Positions 14,122 to 25,300 of a stretch of 64,000 nt of DNA are shown here, piece by piece. A program made the position numbers and the translations under genes. Each line of letters opens with the position of its first letter. Position 1 is the stretch's first letter. This DNA is from Tetragonia tetragonoides (Eukaryota > Streptophyta > Magnoliopsida > Caryophyllales > Aizoaceae). Under the pieces are notes generated by a model. That model did no database searches. It was not told where the DNA came from and saw nothing but the letters and a program-made list of their open reading frames with translations. The DNA lies in the NCBI GenBank assembly GCA_038025085.1, contig CM076148.1, positions 1,490,501 to 1,554,500 on the forward strand. Direction: 5' to 3'.

Positions 14122-17100
14122 TCAGAATTTAGCTTCCCATACAGCATTATCGTCTTCCTTGCATCGTTGGTGAACTTCATATATCCTTTCATCGGACCGG
14201 CAAATCCCACTGCAGGTCCAGTCGAACGAAGCCACACAGATGTTGCCTGCCTGAGCTTTCCACTCACAATCTGTAGTAACACAATCGGCCACCCAAAAGG
14301 TGAGTTAATCTTGTTTTCTCATTCGAAAGGGGGGCGAGATTACACTCAAAGTACAATTGGTTGTCAAGGGGGAAAGCATTTGCCTCCATCATTTTTCCTC
14401 CTTGTCAAGGTGGAAATATAGCTCAAAAAGGATTAGTATATTGAAGTTGAACAATCCTAATACCTGGTGGTGTACCGCAGCATAGTCTCTTGTCGTCAAT
14501 GTGTGACACATCCAGACCAAGTAACCATGATCCAAGAGTGACATCTTCGTTAGCATACCTGTGAAGCACGTGCCTGATAGGGCGCAAAAAATTACAATCA
14601 CTGATAATTAGGAAAATGGATTTCAAAAAACATTTGCTCATCTAATGCGCAGTAGAGCTTTATGGCCCCTCAAATACATTTTTTGTGTTTTTACAATGGT
14701 GACAAACATCAGATCGGACCTATCAAATTCAAACGTCTTTAGAGTTGGGATCGAGAGCCTCACAGTAGATAATACTACTAGGAAAAAATTCTAATCATAC
14801 TTTCAATCATGACATGGAAGGAAAATAGAACTGCCAAAACAGAGATGCTAATAAGAATTGCAGACTTACTGGTTAATTGCTAGATACGTAGCCAAATCTC
14901 TTGAAATAGCATATAACTGTCCTGTAGCATGCCGGAAGTACTTATTTCCTTCCCCACCAAATTTCCAATGCTCTGGTTCATGGTATCTCACTCCCCTGTT
15001 CCATAATGAGCATCCTTTATTAGACAATATAAATCGATCTTCCATCAGTGAAACTTAAGAACTCAGCTGTGCAGATTTTAACTAATGTACCACCTAGCTG
15101 CAAGTACATTTATGATCTTGACTGTAAGGGTGCAATGCGTCCACGACTTATTGCCACGTAATTTTTATAATATGTTCATTTTCATCAAAAAAAAAAAAGA
15201 GTTAAGAACTCAGCTTACTTTTGCGCGAGGATGGGACCAGACTTCATACAGCCAATATACACTCTTGGCTTCGATCGGTGCCTTGCTAAAGTCTGCCCTA
15301 GGGCCGCTGCAGGAACGACAGCATAGGAATTCAATAAAAAATACTTTGAAGTTTGAATAACACTTTGTGCCACAAGCACTTTCATTACTGTAATAAGTTC
15401 AAGAAATGCCTTCCCAACTAGAAAAGATATGCTCTTGGAAATCATGCACAAGTGTAAGGAGTCCAGAAGAGAGCACTATTACTGGGACAAACACGAAGTT
15501 ACAAACTTTCTATCAATAAATGAAAATAATGGTATCATTATTATGGTATTTATGAACTCAATGCTATCAATCCTATGGTAATGGTCACAATAAGGTCCAT
15601 TAAGCTAAAGGAAATAAAGGGTGTATGCGATGTCCAGATTCCAAAGGCACAAAACCAATAGTGTCACTAGATCTGTCAAAATTAATTGAACTGGACGAAG
15701 GATCTGCTGTTCATTATCCAGTGGTAGCTGTTAAGTAAAGCGAGAACCCTGAACAAAACGGAGATAAAATCTACGCCGCAGAAACTGGTCACTGAAAATG
15801 TGGGGCTACATTAACCTTGCCTGATTCGCAAACCAAGGATGTATCAAAAGAGACTGCTACCGGATGTTAAAAGCCCTCACATCAGTCCACCCACCAAGCT
15901 TAAGTAATCAGATATCAATATAAAGGAAGTGATCAGCACGCATACTGACACATCAGTCCCAGTCAACATTTATCCAATAAAAGACTAAGATAGATGCTCA
16001 AGACAGGTGTCGAATCCTGTTCCAATTGTAGTTCAAATCTTTGGTTAACACCCTCTCTTTATGTGCCTATGGTCCTTGTAACCTTTCAGTCAGGGATCTT
16101 TGAGACATATACATATTGTTTTAGCCATATTTGGATAAGTCGATACTTGAGAACTGAAAAGGATCAAGCTAGACAGCGACCTTGAACTCTTTTTCTTTCC
16201 AAATGGATGACTGAAAAAGTTCCACTTCAATCATTACTTTTAGCATAATAATTATGTTCTTTGTTGTTCTAGAATGCAAGAAAGATCTTTAGAAACTGAC
16301 AAGCTACTTCCATATTTTTGGGTTTACAACAAGTGATGGACCTTCCCAACTAAGAGAAAACTTCCCAAAAATTGAACTCTATTCCATAAAAAAGTCTCAG
16401 AAATACAATGAGGGGCATTTATAGCCAAATAAAAGACTAGGAGAACTCCAGAATGAAAGAACCGCCAACATAATAAACTAGGATAAGAAACAAGTGAAGT
16501 TAACTGAGAAATCCCCTTACCTATATTTACGTGAACATCGTCATCAACCTTGACATAAAAGTCGGCATCCCACAAACCAAGAGCTGTGACAAAGTATGAT
16601 TTTGTCTTCGCTGAGAGTTCCAGGTAGCCCTCTACATGTTCCTGCTTATGAAAATTGATAGGCACTGTTAACTTCTTAAGCTGTATTGTTTCCAACTAAG
16701 ATTATTAGGGGAAAAGGAGCACACCAATCTTAAAAAGTCTCCATGTTTTTTCTCCTCTGCTTCAATTGCCTTATCCAGGATGCCACCTGAAGTTGAACTG
16801 AGGGAAAAAAGGATACTCTATACAGTTAAATTCAGAAAAAGATTTGTACAGTTATAAATTTACACATCTCTTCTTAGCCAAAGAGAATTTCTAGCAGATT
16901 TTACACTTTTTCATTGATTGTAGAAGCCACAAAAAAGAAGAAGATATTCAAGGCAATATGAGCACTAATCATGAATAGTAAGAGCGCGCATTGACTAAGG
17001 ACTTAGGAGACACCATGTCGATATCATTTGCATTCTACCGCATGGTGAAAGAGCTATTCAACCACTAGAGCCTATATCACATAGACACATACACAGACAT

Positions 17101-20100
17101 CAACCACATGACATGGAGCGATGGTTTGTAAAGGACATTTCCATTCTTATTGACCATCATGGGTTTTCTTCATCATGATTTGCAAATATCCATTGTTTTC
17201 ATAATGGAGCCAAAAGATTCACTTTTCTTTGGCTTTAGAATATAATGGACTAAATCAAAATGGCTCATAATATTGACTGCGCTTCTTATTTGTTGTGAAG
17301 TTGTTGAAGGTGTCATGCTTCGGAACAAGAGTCAAATGGAAACAGCCTCTCTGTTTTCACACAGGTAAAGCTACATACACTCGACCCGCCCCCCTACCCG
17401 GCTACCCCACTTGGGCGGGAGCCTCTTTGGAGGCATTGGGGTAACGTTGACGTTGATATGTTTGATTCTTGGAGCAGAATCCTTGAGGAACCTTAGTCCA
17501 AAATATTTTTTTAATGTAAACTTCAAATCATCATTATTGGTGTTACCCCAGTCTAGAAGTCTATGTAAAATTGGCATACACGACACCGGTGACCAGTCAG
17601 CCGTGTTCCAAGTGATCAATCTCCAATCTTTTCCACATAGCTATCAGTGAATTGCCCTCTTAATACACAAAGATGATTGTTGAACATTGTTATGACGTAC
17701 ATGCATTAATATATGACAGACTCACAGTGCAACAGAATATTCACACTCTTGGACTCCATAGCTATAGATGAACATACCTGTGACCAATAACAAATCGTAT
17801 AACAATGCCTTTTTCTTCCTCCATTTTTTTCCTTTCATCACCTGTTATTGTACAAGGAGTGGTATATTACATTTTTCCACGTAAACTACTATGTGAATTG
17901 TGAAGGGCGGATTTATATATGAAAGGAAAGTTCTTGACTTAATTACAAAGTATACCTTGCGGCATCCAAGTCGCACGAACTGAATCTCTTCGCTTCCGGC
18001 TATTAAAAGCAGTGTTAATCCCTATGACCATTAAATATTTTCTTTTTGTAGCCAAGTCATCAATATTTTCGCTTCCTGATAGGGGAGATCCATTGAGTAT
18101 TGTCTCTTGTGCTGCCCTTGCAGCAGCTAATTCTACCTCCAGTTGTGAGATTGTTTTCTCCAAAGTCCTGTATCAGATAGTCAATCAGCAGATTCACAAC
18201 AAGATACAACTGAGAGTGAGGAAAAAAAAGAGAGGCTGCCTTAGTGAGCCTGTTTATCAATTCATTAGGGTAACATACTGTATGGCATTGTCTTTTGTGG
18301 AGAATTCCCCAGGCACATGAGTAGATTCATGCCCCACAACCTTCACATTTAAGACAAGAAAATATGGGATAAGCAAATGTAGATTTGTTTCACTGAAAGA
18401 TGTAAGGTTATCAGAAGGCTTATAATTGAGTTCAGAGGAAAGAGACAGTTCTCATAAACCATTTGAATTTCACAAATACTAACTGTATATAACCTTGTTT
18501 GCTACAGTGAATTCACGCGACTCGGAACATGGTTGCATAACAAATATTTCTACTTCCCCTAACCTTCACCGTCAAATGAAATAAAGATAGCCAACTAGAT
18601 AATCTTTTGACATCACAAAAATCATGACCATAATGTAATGCATAACATAATAACCCTAAATTTAATGTCATTTCTAACACCAATTCTAAGCCACAGAGAG
18701 GGAAAAAAAAACTACTTGATCACACAAACGCAAAGGTTTTCTAAAGCAGGAGGTTCATAGCTCCAGAAAGTCAGCACTGGAACTAGCACAATGATTGTAT
18801 ATCTAGCAGCACAGGTGGAGTGAAACTGGCTATGCCCATATCTAGATAGCATATACAAAAACCTCATTTGATATCGGCTGGAAGATAGAATTACAAGGGG
18901 ATGAACACCTGTTTTCTGTCATGATCCATAGGCATGCTTTCGCTTCTGCTTCTATTTGTACTTGCCACATCATCTTCTTCAGGCATGGTCCACATTCTGG
19001 AACACCAATGATGTTATCACAAAGCATTAATCTCTTGAAATCACAACATGAGCAACAACCTTGACAGAGTAAAAAAGATTAAGAGATAATGCAATGGCAA
19101 CATTAATAAAACAACTCTTTCCTTTGTTTCTCATTTTTATATGTTTCCCCATAAATCCTTTTAGATAAGAGAAAATTGTACTAATAGAAAACAACGAAGG
19201 GAAGCAGGCTGTTCACCATGAGCAAAGAGATTGCAGATTAACCCAGTTCTTTTTGACTCTTGAGTACAGAGATGGATATCATCTAAAGCCCCACCTTGCC
19301 TTACCCCATAAGGAGGTAAGTAGATCGCAAGGAGGTAAGTAGATCGCCCTACCCAAAAGAAGTGTGATCGAGATCGTGAACGTAGATAACATTATTGCAT
19401 TCTTTTCCAGTCAAAGGACCACCAAATTGCATTCCACCTAGAACTTCTTTTCTTATCCGTCTGAACGCATAAAACATGCCTCCAGAAACTCGAAACAGAA
19501 GATGAACACACCCAGTTCCTCCCCGGAACTTACGAGTACCTGGCAATCTTACAATGAAGGCAGATTTGTGAAACAAATTTACTACTAGCATGACAGAGCA
19601 TACAAGGTCTCCCCAAATCCATAGTGGCACAGTCCATACAAAAGCTCTCAGCTTAAGAGGAACCTTCAGCTCCACAAGAATTTTGCAATTGGAAATTTCA
19701 TTCTCGTCAGATTAAATGTGAGTTTATGATGAGCAACTGTTTTCTATTATAGGATAGGATTATGTACATGTACATCATCTCATACCCCACCCTAGGCAAA
19801 GGCAAGAGCCTTGTGCACTGAAGCACCACAATGGTTGCAGTTCTAGTTCTTCTAAAGGTGGCTAAGTGGTTGTAGAATTAACCCAGATAGCTATGGCTCT
19901 AGATTCTGGAGTAAACTTACTATCAATCCATCAGTGGTGAAGGTAGTTGTGACCCAATGTTGCTTTCTAGATGTTCCAAGCAACCCAACAGCAGGTTGAT
20001 TTGTGACAGATACTGGAACAGGAAACTGTAGCAGTTGAACAATTAAGTCAGATACAGAGGTGCCGTGTAGAACTCCCCATTTCCCATGTCCGAGTTTCCC

Positions 20101-21679
20101 GTGTCCCCGTTCCGATTTCCGTGCTTCCTAGTATATTATAATTTTGAGAATTTGCGTTTCCCGTGTCCGCGTTTCTTGTGTCACGTTCCTGTTTTCGTGC
20201 TACCTTGGTGGTGCTTGTAACACATCTGAAGCAATAACTTGTTGTAATTGACAATCATAGAGGTAGGTCGTAGGTTGATGGGTTAAGGAGTCAACCAAAG
20301 CAAGTAGAATCACAACAGTCTTCAATCAAAAAAGTGCTTCAAGCATCTTAAAATGTGTGTTGGAATAAGGGAGTATTATTCTCAAAATTTGGTAAACACC
20401 TGTCTTAGTTATCTGGCAGCTTGAAACTTAAAGAACAGTAATACAAAGCTGGCTTCACTCATCAATATCTTCCACATGCCACCATTGGGACAGACTTCCA
20501 ACGATATCACAGTGATTCCTTCCCAAGGCCATGAGTCTGAATCAAGCAGGATGAACTGAGGCTCCCTTTCAGTATTTGTTGGGATGGGAGCAACATCAAG
20601 GAAGAGACTATGCGAGGAGAGGCACACTGCTATTACTTACCCTACCAGTACCACATGATGCAAACGGATATCAAATTTTTTATTTGTTCCTATAGCCTTG
20701 CTGAAGTTAGAATACTAACATTAGATTCATTCCAGCTTAATTTCAGCAAGGAACTTCAGCAAGGAATGACCCTGACTTTGCATTATCCCCTTAAAACCAC
20801 CAATTTTCCAACAGCCATAGCCTTAGCACAAGCTTCGTAGTATGCACAAGGCGCCTCATCATGGTCACACCTCAATGGAAAATGGTGAGTTGGTCACATT
20901 CACGGAGTGGCGAAGAAGCAGGCATGGAGTCTCTTGAATTCATTGCTGACACATCTGCTCCTGTTGTTGGTTCTGCCACCTCATTGGATGATTGCTCTGA
21001 CATACTAACTCCATAGGCTTCTCCATTGTCACTTTCTCCAATTCTTGGTTAAAAGGGCAATACTTTGTACAAAAGAGGGGCCTTTGAGTAAGCTATGTTT
21101 AATTTCTGCTATTGCAATATTCCTATGAACCCTATTAACCAGGAACCCTATTAACTACAGGTCTGACTTTTTATCTTCTTTTTTTTCCATTTTTTCCCCT
21201 CTTGTTTTCAGATGACAGAACACTATGTACTGCTTGCTATAAGGCTTCCATATAAATCCCCTTATGGTCCATTTATTGTTATAAGCTAATTGATCTCTGC
21301 TTAGACCCAAATAAAATTCCCATTTCTGGACCAAACAGTTCAATAGTTGCACTTCCACCGACAATTACCATCAAAATTTTGACATCAACAAAAATAAATG
21401 CCAAATCTTTAACTTCCCACCAAAATTATCACAATCTAAGGCCTACCCACTTGATTATTGCACAATGAATACAGTTCTGAAAGTCAATAATTTCAAAGAA
21501 AACCACAAATCTGCAAGTAAAAAGGAAGGCAAACTGCACATAAACAGGAAATTTTACCTGGTTGTGAAGAACATTCCAGCACAGAAGCTACCAATGCATA
21601 GAAAAATTACTAATTTCCGAGGTAAAAAGTTTTTAGAAGTTGGGTCATTTCCTGCCCCAAGTCTGCTTTTCAATGACAT
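14122..21679 (-). CDS. GT31 beta-1,3-galactosyltransferase-like protein (complete, 11 exons)
   Basis: Golgi type II glycosyltransferase of CAZy family GT31, which transfers galactose onto glycoprotein glycans. Exons on the minus strand: 21679-21558, 18996-18909, 18340-18279, 18167-17956, 17841-17778, 16797-16725, 16641-16521, 15306-15219, 14995-14870, 14573-14464, 14270-14122. All borders are GT-AG and phases sum to 404 codons plus TGA, the usual size for the plant clade with an N-terminal DUF4094. Residues 1-22 are cytosolic, about 23-38 hydrophobic (signal anchor), then a stem with a coiled-coil-like stretch, then [24 protein letters not shown], the DxD-type KVDDDVHVN (Asp240-242), [25 protein letters not shown] and CCGTPPDC. 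Closest by memory to the Arabidopsis At1g77810 group. Intron 1 (2.56 kb) is swollen by repeats. Small extra exons in the stem cannot be excluded. Acceptor substrate unknown. Confidence 0.92.
15069..15201 (+). mobile_element. 133-bp poly(A) retroposon in GT31 intron 8, 14-bp duplication
   Basis: The insert ends in an A12 run plus GAG and is bounded by exact 14-bp copies of TTAAGAACTCAGCT (15055-15068 and 15202-15215). Poly(A) with a duplication of this size indicates target-primed reverse transcription, so this is a short SINE or a strongly 5'-truncated LINE; the body itself is not recognised. The right-hand copy of the duplication forms positions +4 to +17 of the intron after the donor of the exon at 15306-15219. 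Confidence 0.75.
19349..21050 (-). other. Unrecognised coding-like segments inside GT31 intron 1
   Basis: Three stretches on the same strand as the gene look protein-like: a 108-codon frame at 19349-19675 (starting [17 protein letters not shown], which weakly recalls a LINE zf-RVT region), a segment near 20409-20600 ([20 protein letters not shown]) and an acidic/serine-rich segment near 20880-21050 ending CDQLTIFH. I do not recognise them. They may be remains of captured genes or degraded elements. A tract of repeated TTTCCCGTGTCC-like words (20080-20200) and a 19-bp direct duplication (about 19309-19346) also lie here. Confidence 0.3.
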
Positions 21680-21739
21680 TGTTGTTCTGGGTTTTCTCTC
21701 TATAAGTTCATAGAAGAAAAGACAAAGAACTGAAGACAA

Positions 21740-22070
21740 TTTTTACCAATTGTTGAGAGTAATTTGAGATTGAATTCAAAACAAAGTATGAGGCTTTCTG
21801 GGTTTTCTAACTGAGTTGTTTTTCTCTCTCCTTTTTCTTCTCAGGTTTCTTCTACAATTGGTATAGCTGCTGTTGTGCTGTCTGTGTTTGTTGTCTCTTT
21901 CTCTCTTTCTCTATACTCAAATAAGAAAAGAAAATACAAAAGTCTGCTCAATTGATGCTAAGAATAAAAAATGTCAACAACCAAAGGGTCCAACTAATAG
22001 GCGCCATTTAGTTTTTAAATTTAAGGAAATTTTCCACTTTGGGGTCCAACCAATGGACGCCATTTAGTTT
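21740..22070. other. GT31 5' flank with a direct duplication
   Basis: Upstream of the GT31 start are CT-rich tracts (about 21818-21845 and 21893-21915). A ~60-bp direct duplication (GCGCCATTTAGTTTTTAAAT at about 22000 and GACGCCATTTAGTTTTTAAA at about 22057) abuts the MULE-like element. No promoter element can be fixed with confidence. Confidence 0.35.
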
Positions 22071-22080
22071 TTAAATTTAA

Positions 22081-23560
22081 GGAAAATTTTCACCGTATTG
22101 CATAATCATCGTTTAATGACCTGTAATTTTTATATTTCCATTTTGATTACTTGAGATATTAGAAAAACTTTCACTTAACTACTTTCTGTCTCCTCTGTTA
22201 ACTTTTTCGTTAAAAATTGGGACAAGTGAGACCTTTTATTTTTTTTAAAGGGGTAAATGGTCATTTTTCATCTATCTTCCCCATCCTATCTATCATCCCC
22301 ATCGACATCTTCGTCCTCTCTCTCTCCTCCAATCCCCCATCCCCACCACCACCACCACCACGTTTTCTATCTCATCCACCACCAGCACCACCGTGTATCC
22401 TCCTCCAATTTGGACCAAGAAGCTCAATTCACAGCAATAAAAGCCTTATTAGCTCAGTAATTCAAACAAGTAGATCTATTGCTCCCATGTTCTAGCATTC
22501 CAACAAATCTAAAAATGATGTGGCTCGATTTGACCAACCCATGGTCAATGATAAGTGAATGGCCTGTTAAATTTTGGAGTGTGAAAATATGTTCTTTCTT
22601 TTGTCTCCTCCATTTTTCAATTAAGATTCTTATTGCCATAGCCTATCACACAACCAATAGTCCAATACTCCAATACAACCCAAAAAGAAACAGGTTTTAA
22701 CATCCCAAATAATGTGGCAAATTAAACATACAAAAATCTTTTGTATTTTCTTCAATAAAAGATCTCAGTAAGCAAAATTTAAAAGGCAACTCTTTCTTTG
22801 CTCGAATCCATACATTCAAAGATAAAATACAGAACACTGTCATTACTTCAAATGAAATCCCAATAAAAACACATCTAAAACTACCCAGAAACCCAGAAAA
22901 TTCCACCACCACCACGTTTTCTTTCTCTCTCATCATCTTCACCCCTCCCCTCTCTCTAGCCATCTCCATTTCCCCACCCATCTTCATTTTACAAACAAGA
23001 CGGTTAAAGGGGTTCCAATCAAGTTTTTCTCTATCATTTTGGCCTCCATTTTTGTGTTTTCGAATATTGATTGTTGTTAATTATGGTTGTATTTTTGGTG
23101 TTTATAGAAGTATTATGTGAGGGCGAGCTCGAAATAATGCTCCGGCTACCAAATTCTGGGCAAGAGAGAGAATTGTCGAGAGAGGATGAGAACATCTTGG
23201 AGAGACAGTCTTTACAAAATCCATGGCCGCGGTGAAGTAAATAGTGGGGCCACTTAAGACAAGCTCGAAGGAGATTCATGAACTAATCCATGGCGGAAAA
23301 AAAGAGCAAAGTGGGGGTTTTTGGTGATGAGAATTTTCACTAAAATGGGGGTATTTTGGTTATTGAACATTTGCGTCAATTATAACCTACACTTATTACT
23401 GGCCACGTCAGCAAGTTGACTGAAAATTTAACGGCACTAACGAAAATACCCGAAGTGAAACTTTTTCTAATATCTCAGGTAACCAAAATGAAAATATGAA
23501 AAACACAGGTCACTAAAAAATAATTATGCAATACCTCAAGTAACCAAAGTGGAAATTTTC
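22081..23560. mobile_element. Mutator-like element with long TIRs and captured gene fragment (Pack-MULE-like)
   Basis: The outer ~150 bp at each end are inverted copies: left 22081-~22230 (GGAAAATTTT..., GTATTGCATAATCATC..., GAGATATTAGAAAAACTTTC) and right ~23410-23560 read in complement (GAAAATTTCC..., GTATTGCATAATTATT..., GAGATATTAGAAAAAGTTTC). Flanks TTAAATTTAA (22071-22080) and TTACATTTAA (23561-23570) match at 9 of 10 positions, consistent with a 9-10 bp MULE duplication with one later change. No transposase is visible. The interior holds CT-rich sequence and a RING-like coding fragment. Confidence 0.72.
23034..23279 (-). pseudogene. RING-finger-like fragment inside the MULE
   Basis: An 81-codon frame contains HGFCKDCLSKMFSSS and later SLSCPEFGSRS, which recalls the RING domain of the plant E3 ligase KEEP ON GOING (CGHGFCK...CPRC). 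The first zinc-ligand pair is absent, the cysteine before GHGFCK is Arg, and the last CxxC reads CPEF, so it cannot fold as a normal RING. The fragment lies wholly between the MULE inverted repeats, on the minus strand. The KEG assignment is from memory of the motif and should be tested. Confidence 0.5.
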
Positions 23561-23632
23561 TTACATTTAAGTATGAATAAAATGTTTTTTTTTTTCCTTC
23601 TTTTCCTTTACTTTTCTACCTGTAGGCTTAGG

Positions 23633-23880
23633 GATGGCAGTGGGGCGGGTACAGATGGATACCGCTCCATATCCGTCCCAGTTGGGACAGGATGGGGGAG
23701 TGTTAGGTGGAGTTGGGGCGAGGATGGTTTTGATAAAGTAAAACCGCCACAGGGATGGAGCGGAGGTGGTTTTCCTTCTTCCCCAAATGGATACTCGTCG
23801 GAGCCCCGCCCCACCTTATACCCGCTTATTTGCCCCGCCTCATACCATCTGCCCTGCCTCATACCCACATAAAAATAAAA
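23633..23880. mobile_element. Truncated hAT-like element (one end)
   Basis: TAGGGATGGCAGTGGGGCGG at 23633 has the look of a hAT terminal repeat followed by subterminal GGGCGGG / CCGCC / ATCCG words, and the tract ends in CCCGCCTCATACC-type repeats near 23870. No matching opposite terminus and no 8-bp duplication were found, so the right end is probably lost at its junction with the F-box-associated fragment. Confidence 0.45.
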
Positions 23881-23884
23881 AATT

Positions 23885-24272
23885 AATTGATTGTGTTGAT
23901 GGGAGGGAAATGAGGTATCATTCTTTGTGGGTTTATAAGGGTTCGTTGGCATTATCGGTGCTTCGATTTGGGGAGTTTGAGAGTAGGCTAACAAGGCATT
24001 ATATATGGGTTATGATGGTTGAGGAGGGTTTTAGTTTGAGTAGTCCTCAACAATGGGTTAAGATGTTCAATATTGATTTAGAGGGTGGGCCGAGGAAACC
24101 GATTGCAATGTTGAGGAATGGTGATTTGTTGTTGCTTGGGCAGGGGAATGGTGATCATGTTTTGTATGATGTTGAGCAGGAGGAAGTGAAGAGTGTTGAT
24201 GTTTGTGATTTTGATGATGCGGTTCCGGATGTTCAGAGTCTGGTCTCGCTCCATCAGTTGATGCCCAATTAG
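23885..24272 (+). pseudogene. 5'-truncated F-box-associated (FBA) domain
   Basis: About 128 codons without a stop match the C-terminal part of plant F-box proteins with an FBA domain: LWVYKGSLALSV, then HYIWVMMVEEGFS, WVKMFNIDL and RNGDLLLLGQGNGDHVLYDV, ending LHQLMPN and TAG. These proteins are substrate adaptors of SCF ubiquitin ligases. The F-box and first half of the FBA domain are missing; coding sequence starts directly after the hAT-like remnant, and no start codon fits a complete protein. Confidence 0.65.
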
Positions 24273-24599
24273 CTTTTACTTGATGGATGCACAAAGAGGT
24301 AATGTTTGTTCATTGCAGCCCCTGCTTTCTTGGTATCTGATAATCTGTTCTTGTTGCTGGCTTAGAATTTGATATGTACTTATTACTGATATTTGGTGGA
24401 TGAAACATATGAACATGGTTGAGTTTAGTCATGTTATTAATCATTAGGGCTCTTGATTTCAATGCATTTCACCTTGTCAAACAACCAACAACAGGGAAGT
24501 ATATGAGGCTTGTAATATCTTAACATCCAGTTAGACCAAAAAGACATGGAACTTCCGGCAAATAGCTCCTACCCATGAATTCCCACTAGTATCTAGTTC

Positions 24600-25300
24600 T
24601 TGTCCCCAAGTCGAAGTTCGGAGTCCTATATCATCTGTTTCTGATGTTTTTTGTCGGGTTTTGGTTGATATTGAGTTATGTTGTACTATTCGGAGCGACA
24701 TATGTGAATGTATGTATAACTGTATAGTCACAAATGATAAGGGTAGGGATTATGTTTGAGATGTCTGATGACTCTAGTCTAACTAAGATCTTTAACTTGA
24801 ACAGCAACATAGTAAATGCTCAAGATTATTAGAGTAACTCTCTAAGTCCAAGTAAGAAGGAAATCTATATCATATTTTGCTGATGTTTCAAGTCAGGTTT
24901 TGGTTGATAGTGCGTTATAGAGTGACAGTCTAAGTCCAAGTAAGAAGGAAATCTGTATCATATTTTGCTGATGTTTCAAGTCAGTTTTTGGTTGATAGTG
25001 CTTTATGTTGTCCTATCTGAAGAGATATCTAGACTTCTATAGACACACTTGGTAGGGTACGATTAAGTTTGACATGTATGATGATTCTAGTCTAGCTAAG
25101 AACATTAACTTGAATGGCAACAGAGGGGAACAGGGTAAATGAAGTAATGCTCAAATCTATTAGAAATGTTTGTCTCCACTCCTATAGTTTAAGTCTAATA
25201 AACATGCTGGCTGTAGAGGGGAACTAAGATCTTTAACTTGAATAGCAACAGAGGGGGTGAAAATGAAGGAATGCTCAAATCTAGTAGAACCTGTCTTAAT
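24600..25300. repeat. Diverged tandem repeats of ~88 bp and related modules
   Basis: A clear pair with 88-bp period begins TCTAAGTCCAAGTAAGAAGG at 24841 and 24929; a third, more diverged copy of its second half lies at about 24630-24690 (GGTTTTGGTTGATATTGAG). A companion module (ACTTGAA.AGCAACA...TAAATG...TGCTCAA) recurs near 24796, 25109 and 25238. The pattern suggests repeated local duplication of non-coding sequence. Confidence 0.6.

Noticed and set aside
20056..20208. Element with AGGTGCCGTG / AGGTAGCACG ends
   Set aside because: Inverted ends too diverged and no 8-bp duplication; only repeated TTTCCCGTGTCC words are certain.
22217..22495. Pro/His-rich frames (HPHHHHHH type)
   Set aside because: Low-complexity CCACCACCA tract inside the MULE-like element; no supported start or family.
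22454..22700. Short open frames on both strands
   Set aside because: AT-rich random frames within the MULE-like element.
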